This document shows, one piece after another, positions 56,001-64,000 of a DNA stretch of 64,000 bases. The stretch covers positions 3,013,671 to 3,077,670 of the forward strand of contig JAJEKV010000074.1 of the NCBI GenBank assembly GCA_021234155.1, written 5' to 3'. The position numbers were made by a program, and so were the translations under genes. This DNA is from Isoetes taiwanensis (lineage: Eukaryota > Streptophyta > Lycopodiopsida > Isoetales > Isoetaceae). The notes below the pieces were generated by a model, which was given only the letters and a program-made list of their open reading frames with translations, was not told where the DNA came from and did not search any database. The number at the start of each line of letters is the position of its first letter. Position 1 is the stretch's first letter.

Positions 56001-59000
56001 GTGAGGACCCTGATCTACCAGAGAGTCCGGGGACTATGTCACGCCGGGATTTGCAAAGAAGAGAACAAGAAAGAAAACGTAACAAAGAGAACAATGAGAG
56101 GAAAAATGATAAGCTTCCTTGATATCAATGATGAACATACATGAGTTTCTAATGGAGAGAGAAGATCAGAAAGAGACAAGACTAAAACCTCATCTAGCCC
56201 CTCATGTGCTCTACCATATATAGTACAAATGGGCCTCTTTGGCCCAAATATAGACACTCCGACCAATCAGCCCACTCGAGGAGGCTCGACAGTGGAATGT
56301 TACGTGCTCTCTTGAAGTGCCTAGAATCATGGCCGACGCCGACGCTGGCGGACGGGCTATCACTCTGTCCGAAGCCACGCTTTTGGTAGCGCAATCTGTG
56401 CTTTGACCGCGGGTTCGCTGCTTGGCCTCGGGTCAGCTCCTTTGACCATCAATCTGCGGGTTGATCAGGATCCTTCTCGCTGACCTCGGGTCCGGCCGTA
56501 TGCATGAATAGTCCCGCATCAGAGTATAGACTACCACCAAACGGCACACTCGGAGTGAAGAAAAGGAGGAAGTGTTTCTGGCATGAAGCCATCACCGAAA
56601 TGATCCTCACGGAGGGGAGGACGACACTATTACGGTAATTTGCCAATGAGACCCCGGGCGTATTTGAAGAGAAGGGAGAGTGCCGAGCCCAAGGCGTGAT
56701 CTCGCATCAATGAGAAAACGAGATCGCACTACGTCTTCCGTGGCGATGAGCCGCCGGTTAAAACAACCGCATTCCATGAGGAGGCAAAAATCGAGACCGG
56801 GCACCGACGTAAGTATCCGGATTCCGGCAAAGGAAAGATTGACGCCGATTTATGCCGAGCCGGCAAGATGCATTTTATATTAATAAAACCGCCTTGAAGG
56901 TGGACCGGGCGACTGTGTATGCGTACGCATCCCCAGCTGCGTCACACTACGAAGCCGCGACGCCAGGCGCCAACCACGCCACAAGGCCATAGCGATTCAC
57001 TATGGTGTTATTGCAGAGGGTACCTATCCTCCCAATTGAGCGGCGATAAACGGGGATCTCACTGGAAATCATTGAGATTCGGTGGAGTCTGCCCCAAGAG
57101 GGCTATCTGGCGACTTCTTTGGTCTCAAAAAGGGGAGACGCCAATTAGGTCCGAACCTGGGCGGAGGAACACCTGTGGAAGCATAGAGGGGATCTGCGTT
57201 CAGGGCATGTGGGTTGGCCGAAGCACGTTCCTAATTCACCGACAAGGGCCGGATCAAGAGCTTTGCACCAATGGTCCCGTGCGTATGAGAGTCAGAGTTA
57301 CCAGGAGGGCCATCCCGTACTGCTGTGACCCGGCCTCTGCCATCCGCACGAATTATCAAAACCTAGCCAGGGTGTCGCATATATGTTGTGCATAGGGAAG
57401 ACTCGATGCCCCGTGATAATTTCCTGTATTCTGCAAGACTTCCGCTGCCGAGGCAAATGATGAGCTAGCTCGCATGTACCTGATGAAGAGCTGCAGGTTC
57501 CAGCATGATCAACGAGATAGGGGTTGCTATCCACAAGCAACCATTGAAGATTGGGATCACCGAAGTTCCGGTGGTGGTCCATCCGGAATTCTCCCGTAAT
57601 AACGATAGAAATCATGAAAAAAAATGGGCCATATCGGAATAACCTCAAGGTGATGAAAACCGGATCTCAAGCAGCGAATGAGACCAAAAGACCAAAGGGC
57701 GGCCAAAGATACACCTTTGTCTAATAGAGAGTTCGGGCGATCCAAGAAATCGCAGGCGCAGGGAACATCTACGGACCATCAGCCCCACGCCACTTCGTGG
57801 CAAAGAGGTGGCGGCGTGGCAAACCACATAATCCGCATAACGTGAAGGAACAGAAATCAACCTACAGGTTGCTAACTATGGTAACATAGCCATCGGTTCG
57901 AGCCTCATCGCCAGACCGAATAGCTTGTCAGAAGCCGCTGTTCAAGGTCACGGATCCCGTTGTCCTTTTCTAACAGTATAGCGGATTGGTCACGACCCGC
58001 TTTCCAGAAGTGTTAACCGTGAGGTGGATTGCCCAGACATTGAGTCGGGCGCACGGCAATCTCGCCATCAAGAATCGTTTCAATCCTCCGTAGCCGATTT
58101 GAGATGGGGAGTTGAAGAGGTTCAGGTGGAAAGTTGAGCTACAAAGAGGTAATTTGAGCGCCACGCTTCATGCAAGGTTTTGAACTTGAGTGTCGCACTG
58201 TCACAAAGCTCTGAAAACAAGGCCGCAGCTTAGCAATATCTTCTCCTTGCTACCCGTGAGGGTACCCTCGGGACTTGCCTGCTCAACAAGTCTCTTTAAA
58301 TTCCCCGCCTGGAGCCGAAATCGCCGGGACCGTAAGTGTATCGGGTCCATCCTCAGGCATTCTTGAGATCTATACCGCCCGTAATGTAGCCGCCAAGTAG
58401 TTTTCTTGGAAGTTGAGCCTCCAAAGTTTGAACCTGGTGCCGCGGGGCGCCTGAAGGCCACCTGCGGGATCATGACCGAAGCCTCCGTAATGCTGAACCC
58501 CATTCATAAGATCTCAAATTAACTTGGATAGTTGTTCGGTTAATCCCTCACCGACATCGGCCAAAAGCTTCCACGAGGTGTCGGTGGCGAGCACCGCTGT
58601 CTTGCTCGCGATGTTTTGTGAAACATGGTGGAACCGGAATGCTTGATTCTCAGAGCGAGGAGGAGACAAAGACATGTGAGTGCGAATTCGGCTTAGCGAC
58701 CGTAAGAAGAAGGGTACGAAGTGCCGAATTTTGGTGAGTCTGGCGTGAAGGGATCACCGAAAGTGAACTGGCGACGAATGAGGAGGTGTGGAGGAAAAGT
58801 AATGACAGATGAGGGTCGCGTGATGGCCTCCTTACCTAAATCCCCGCAGATAGAAGTGGCACCAAGACGGTCAACTCTTTGGAGAGAAGACTAGAAACAC
58901 CAAATAAATCAATGTGGTTGTTTGTGCGAATAGCGCTGATCAATGTATATTATAGAAGGGCTTTATTGATATGGTGTTTTGATAGGGGATACCTGTTGAA

Positions 59001-60449
59001 TTTTGCCAGAGAACTTGATAAAGCTCATGGCTTTGTCAATATTTGTCGCGATGCAATACTTGCTTGATAACCGTGAGCAATTCAAACTCGCGACATCTAG
59101 ATCCCAGATGGTAGACCAAGATAAACATGGGTTTGTAAAGGAATATGGAATAATTAAATCGTACTGGTCAAATAAAATGGTAGTGCCATCTACCAATCAG
59201 AGGTATCCATGCGGATCAAGGTTGACGATGTTTGCAAGGAACCGCCTAACCGGTCCGGGATTTGGGAGCCTAAGTTCCATCCGCGGAGAATTGCAAAGCT
59301 TCCGGGCGCTTTGCGACTTCACCCATTTGGGCCAACAACAAGGGCTTCACCGAAAGTGGGCGCTAAGAAAAGATACGCACTCTAAAAGACGGTCCCCGGG
59401 AGCGAGCTTGAAGTGTAGGTAATCTTGGTGCGCCTACGGCAAAGAGCTTCAGAAAAAGAATGGGTGGATGCAAAGGCGCAGAACCGGAGACCTAAGGCGC
59501 AGAGAGCATCTAAAAAGGTTTAGGGCTAAAACGGAGGCTTAAGAGGCATGATGAGGACCTAAACCGCAACCGCTGATGGTGCCAAAAGCTGAAAGATGCC
59601 AAGGAGGCGATTGAGAGACAAAAATTTGCATAAGTCCCCCAAAACAACAAAGAAGGGAGAAGCAAATGAATCCAAGTGGGAGATGAGATCGCGGAGAGAA
59701 ATCGATCGATGTATTGTGTGGCCGCGACGACGATTAATGGTCGACGGTATGAAAGGAAGGGAATGGCATTTAATGTCAAACCCGGCGTGATATCATTAAA
59801 CTTAATGTCGTAAGGTACCCCGGCTAGATAAGGGAGAAAGATTCTCGCTTTAGAAAGAGCCTTGCATTGTAAACACGCTATTTTATTTTTCCTGATTGGT
59901 CCACGCTTTATCAAGTAGTTCTCATATTATAGAGATTTAATTTGGGAGGAAGCTGGCGATATTCTGGCGGCGCTTAGTTCGCGCGGGCTGTTTTGAACGA
60001 ATCGCATTTGCGCTTCTAACTGCTGGGTGGATACTCGCAAGATGGACTGGACTTTCGGCGTTTACACTGTGGTTCGGCGGATGGCCGGTGTGCCGGATGG
60101 CTTTCATCTCCGGATTCCAAGACCAACGGGATGGAGGTGGCTCCCCGCACTCGCTGACCCCAGAAAGTGTAACCTCTACCACCTCTCCTCGCATTACCGC
60201 CTCCCAACCCTGAGTAGAGGGATTTTCTTCTTGTGGTTTTTAGTAGATAGGCTCGGAGCCCGCTTTTGGCAGGGCGCGTCTCGTGATGAACAGCCGGTCA
60301 GTGCCCACATTTTGCAAAAAATCCACCTATAATATATGCCACCGCTTTTTGAAGTTCACTTGCCTGTGGTTGGGCGCTTTTGAACAAAGATTCGCTTGTT
60401 GGATTTTCTTCCAGGTGATGAAATGTTTTGAGCTTAAAGCCAACTGCTA
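56001..60449. other. GC-richer, unrecognised DNA; possible LTR and 3' end of gypsy 2
   Basis: From about 55999 (TGTGAGGACCCTG) to 56400 the sequence resembles a plant LTR in style (GATAAGCTTCCTTGATATCAA, then a TATATAGTAC promoter-like word), but no second copy was found in the window. The rest is GC-rich with many short frames (for example 56919-57395, 59003-59422) lacking any domain. The 3' LTR of the gypsy element at 60.45-63.7 kb should lie here. Confidence 0.3.
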
Positions 60450-63400
60450 GGTAATGGAGTGCCATCTAACCTACCATTGGAAAAAACGCTTAGGCTTCCA
60501 ACCACTTGAACAATTTGATAAGGGCTGCCAACGTAAAACTTAAGTTGCCCGAAAATTTTTGTACCGGGAGACTCACAAAGAAGAACCAAATTTTCTGAAT
60601 GTTTTGTCTTCGACGCTTGTCATAAGGATTTTTGCAACCGCTGGTCCATGAAGAACATCAATATAAGCATCCCTTCTAAGTCTATCCAATCGCTCCACTG
60701 ATAGACTTTTCTTTGAGTGCGCTAGGGCGACATGCGAGCGGCTGGAAATCCAGAGTTGGAAGGATGTATTCAAACGCATGAGTATTTTGACCATAAACCA
60801 CCTGCGCCGAGCAACCCGCAGCCATTCGGAAACATTGTAAGCCCAAAGAACGCGAGGGAAGCTTCTGGTTTTGCCGCCGAGAGTGAAGCGGCTACAATTT
60901 TCTTTGAGAGAATTAGGACTGAAGCCGAGCAGGTTACAAACTATTGTTTTGAGGGTGTGTTTCTTAGATGATGTATCGAGATAATCCATGCCTCGGATGG
61001 CAAGTGATTTATAAAAATGACACCAATTACTGGCCATCAGCCCCAGCGTTCGCAAACGCGATGATTGCCGATGGGATGATCTCGGCCGCGTTTCGCCAGC
61101 AGCTGGTGTCCGGAACGCGCAAGCCCTACCACTGGTACGCGAGTTCCGGAAACCGGTGATGCACGCACCAAAAATGCCGAGAGGCCCAATAAAGCCCACA
61201 AAACCATCCCCATTTGTTGAAAGGAAGGTATGCGGCTTAACGTAAGGCTAAGGGAAGAGCTGCCACGGGTCGTGGTCGGCCCCACACGCCGTGCAAGCAT
61301 CACATGCGCGCGCAGTACGAGCCGCCTTTGGAAAAGCTGCGGGCCAAAAATAACCAGCAGCGATTTTGGCGTCGGTGTCACCATGAAATGACCACATCAC
61401 CCCTGCCCCTTCATGGGCTTCTAACAATAGCTTCGGACCTCAGCGAGGTAGAACACAAAGATCGGCTGACGGTATCCTTACCCTTTTGTAGAGATGTCCG
61501 CAAACCATGGTGTAGTCACCGACCGCGAGAAATTGATGTCGACGATTGTCGCTAAGTATGAGAGAGCGCCTCGCCTTCCTAGTGGAAGAGCAATCGTGAG
61601 GGAGTATACCGCCGAAAAGTCATGGAACCAATGTGGTGTTGCCGCGGACGGGCGAAAAAGTTGAGCGGGCCGAAAGGCGCTCGAGACTCCGCGGAGGGAT
61701 CATCCGCGGTGGATGCGCGGAAAGATAATTCGGGACAACATGAGATTTGCCTCGCTTTGTGAACAATTTCAAAGGTGCAAATTCTGCGTATGAGGACCCA
61801 ACGAAAGCAATGCTAATCTATGGGTGTGGATTTGTTGATCAAATAAAGAAGTGCTTGGTGGTCAACAAAGAATTTGATCTCGACTTCGCCCAAAAGATAG
61901 TGACGAAGCTGCTGACTACGTAAAATTAAGCCTGGCGCTTCACGCTTGCGTGGCGGTGAGTAGTTGCGCCGCTGTAATTGAGTTTTCGGCCGGGTATATC
62001 GGTTTATTTGTCGGGCAGGCGACTATATTCTTGAGAAAGAATACCGCCAATAGCAAAACGCCGGTGACATCGACATGAACATGATGAAAGCGGCCTGGGT
62101 CCCACTGAGGAGAAAACGTTAAACCCAAAATCGGCGCCAAAGCCTCAACCCGCTGGAAGATCCCACCGTAAGTCCGGCCCGACCAACCGCGAGTTTATGA
62201 ATGGGATTCGCAATGGCGGCTACCCAGAATGAAGGTGGAGTAATAATTGACCTTACCCGTGAAAGAGCGCAGTTCCTTGATATTGGCGTGTGCTTTGAGC
62301 TTTGAGCACACAACCTATTTTGGCAGATCTCTGTGGTGATACCTTTGGTGCCGACAACGTTCTAACAAGACACCGTAGGTGACGCAAAAGGTACATTTCT
62401 CGTGATTGAGACCAATGCCCACTCATCACATTGGAAGAGCAGTTCCAATTATCCAAAATGGCTCTACCATGGACCGTGAGGCGCAGAAGTCATCTTGAAA
62501 AATTTGTAAGAAAGGATTTTCCCTTCATAAAATCACATGAAAACTCGAGAGCATGATGCTGAAACGCTGATGGAGAGTTTGATATCCAAAAGGAACCACC
62601 TTGTAGGCAAAAAGTGACTTCACGGGTGGTGAAAGTCGCCTTGAGTTGACCTATTCTTTGGATTGAGACCGATTGCAAACCATCCATGAGCACATCCTCA
62701 TGTCCACTACCCTTCCAACCCTGGTCCGCGAAGGAAGTGGAAAACGATCAACCGTACCGATTGAGTTTTCGCAGTCCACCAAAACCGATTCACCATTGCG
62801 TCGAGGCAGGACGAGCAGGCTCACCTATCCGCACGTTTGACCTCATAGATCAAACTCCGCAGCGAAGGAGTTTGTCAATGCCTTTGACGCTGACACGGGT
62901 AATTAGGTTGAGCCGTACTGCTGCTAAGCAACCGGGCGGCATCGTATTTGGTAGGAATGGTGAGTTCCCCCAAGCTTTTGGTAATTCCCCTAAGATCTCT
63001 CAGAGTTCCGTGCTTAAAAATGTGTTTGAACTTTTGAAGAGTTTAACGCCCTCGCTATGATAAGGGCCTAAGATTTGCGCCGATGCGACAAAGCCGGATT
63101 ATTGCCCACGCCCCACTATCTCTAATTTGAGTCCGATATGAGGTATCACCCCCTGTCCCCGACAATATGAGCGTGAGGTCAGCGACACCGTGGATGCGCA
63201 GACTCAAGGTGGTGAAAAGAGAGGTTGCCGAAGCTTCATCCGCCAGGTTGCTTCATGACGCGATGTACCCACAGGAGCTGCGTGAGGCTCCCCGTGATCC
63301 GAAAAGTGATCAACACGCTGATCTCGACAAGGAGCCGTAAGGGCTACAAAGCAAACATGTACCGTCCTGATCAAGAGCTTCTCCCCAAGGATCAAAGATA

Positions 63401-63700
63401 TATTCGGTAGGATGACGAGGCGCACTACAGGTGGCCTCCCATCACGATAGATATTCCGGGCGCCCTCGACCGTGGTTCGAGAGAGAGGGTTCAAGATGGT
63501 CAACGTAAATGATCTTGCCCCCGCTTCAAGTCCATGGTGGCATTGAGGTGACCATCGGTGATGACTAACCAACCGCGGCCCAAAGAATGGATACTCTTTG
63601 GCTCCGGCGGGAGAAAAAGGTCTTCCGACCAACATTTCATAATCACCGATCTTCTCCGTACCAAACACCAAATTCCAAGGGGAATCAGAGATCACCAATG
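60450..63700 (-). pseudogene. Second Ty3/gypsy pol, heavily mutated
   Basis: On the minus strand, right to left: a protease-like end (DYEMLVGRPFSPAGAKEYPF, about 63600-63680); RT fragments (TTFTTREVT, SNSPSAFQ, then FQDDFC at 62483-62500 with the catalytic Asp pair, KCTFCVTYGVLL); RNase H (LRHYLLGEVEIKFFVDHQAL, about 61830-61910); and integrase C-terminal parts (LVYGQNTHAFEYILPTL near 60.75 kb; RLDRLRRDAYIDVLHGPAVA near 60.65 kb). Stops and frame changes occur every few dozen codons. It is a different and older lineage than the element at 46-48 kb. The 208- and 190-codon frames at 60573 and 63204 only partly follow the true frame. Confidence 0.65.
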
Positions 63701-63776
63701 TTGATGTGGAAGAAGAGGCGCGACTTTGAGGTCTTGTGGATACGGCCATTAGCCACCCTGATGTCATATGGGGCAC

Positions 63777-64000
63777 TTAAAGAGTTGTTTGATGCCCACC
63801 GCTTGGCGAGTTTATCCTGCGATGAGATTGATCGCTACCCCGGCCAATTTGAACATGATTGATGCGTTGATTGCCCAAGCACCGCGGCATGGACCGCGGG
63901 TGTGGAGGTAGCAAATGTTCCTAACCAAAAACGGGCCGGAGTGGTAACCGGTCTCCGAGAGCAGACGAAGTTTCAAAATTGTTGCCATAGCGAATTTTTA
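63777..64000. other. Right edge, nothing recognised
   Basis: Presumably the gag side of the second gypsy element, which continues beyond the window; no motif is visible. Confidence 0.3.

Noticed and set aside
55940-56010. tRNA-derived SINE at GGGTTCGAACTC
   Set aside because: A B-box-like word is present, but no A box at the right distance and no poly(A) or target duplication.
1-64000. CRISPR arrays, operons, Shine-Dalgarno sites
   Set aside because: The sequence is eukaryotic in style; no regularly spaced direct repeats with unique spacers were seen.
1-64000. Stand-alone tRNA or rRNA genes
   Set aside because: Only partial Pol III box-like words in the TRIM and the 44-45 kb array were seen; no complete cloverleaf could be supported.

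Overview
The window looks like nuclear DNA of a land plant, almost entirely decayed transposable elements with very few host genes. Plant signs are LTR-element primer sites complementary to initiator tRNA-Met (TGGTATCAGAGC) at both a copia and a TRIM element, low-GC spacers, GT/AG-bounded exon-like blocks, and an intact plant-type ORF at 36.1-36.6 kb. The mixture (a Penelope-like reverse transcriptase, a pogo/Tigger-type transposase, a HUH-endonuclease gene, old Ty3/gypsy elements) fits a non-flowering plant (bryophyte, lycophyte or fern) better than an angiosperm, but that is inference from memory, not a database result.

Layout. 0-1 kb: start of a Ty1/copia element on the minus strand (LTR, primer site, open gag) running off the left edge. 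1.0-1.4 kb: remnant of an uncharacterised tryptophan-rich domain that recurs at 26.2-26.6 kb. 3.85-14.29 kb: a composite retroelement. Two direct repeats of about 2.35 kb flank a central part with an accessory ORF and a reverse transcriptase (FRYMDD) of Penelope-like type; a 1.2-kb insertion splits the RT. 16.2-22.7 kb: a pyrimidine-rich element with 15-bp inverted ends, internal tandem repeats and no convincing gene. 24.7-26.6 kb: second copy of the tryptophan-rich element. 27.2-29.4 kb: broken pogo/Tigger DDE transposase. 31.9-33.9 kb: minus-strand HUH-endonuclease (Rep-like) gene with all three motifs, broken by a perfect 32-bp tandem duplication and a second frame change.

36.1-38.2 kb: the most host-like part, with an intact 171-codon minus-strand ORF, a probable terminal exon of another minus-strand gene, and between them a complete 561-bp TRIM element with target-site duplications. 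40.7-54.8 kb: nested elements. A plus-strand copia (gag left, protease right) is split by a minus-strand Ty3/gypsy element whose terminal repeats are 2.5 kb and 4 kb. 56-64 kb: GC-richer, heavily mutated DNA holding a second minus-strand Ty3/gypsy pol (protease, RT, RNase H, integrase traces).

The genes do not form a host pathway. Most intact-looking reading frames belong to elements that copy themselves by target-primed or LTR reverse transcription, cut-and-paste transposition, or HUH nicking. The two most unusual systems are the Penelope-like composite with long terminal direct repeats and an exon-like accessory gene, and the helicase-less HUH endonuclease gene. Long spans, especially 16-23 kb and 48-64 kb, hold only shadow ORFs.
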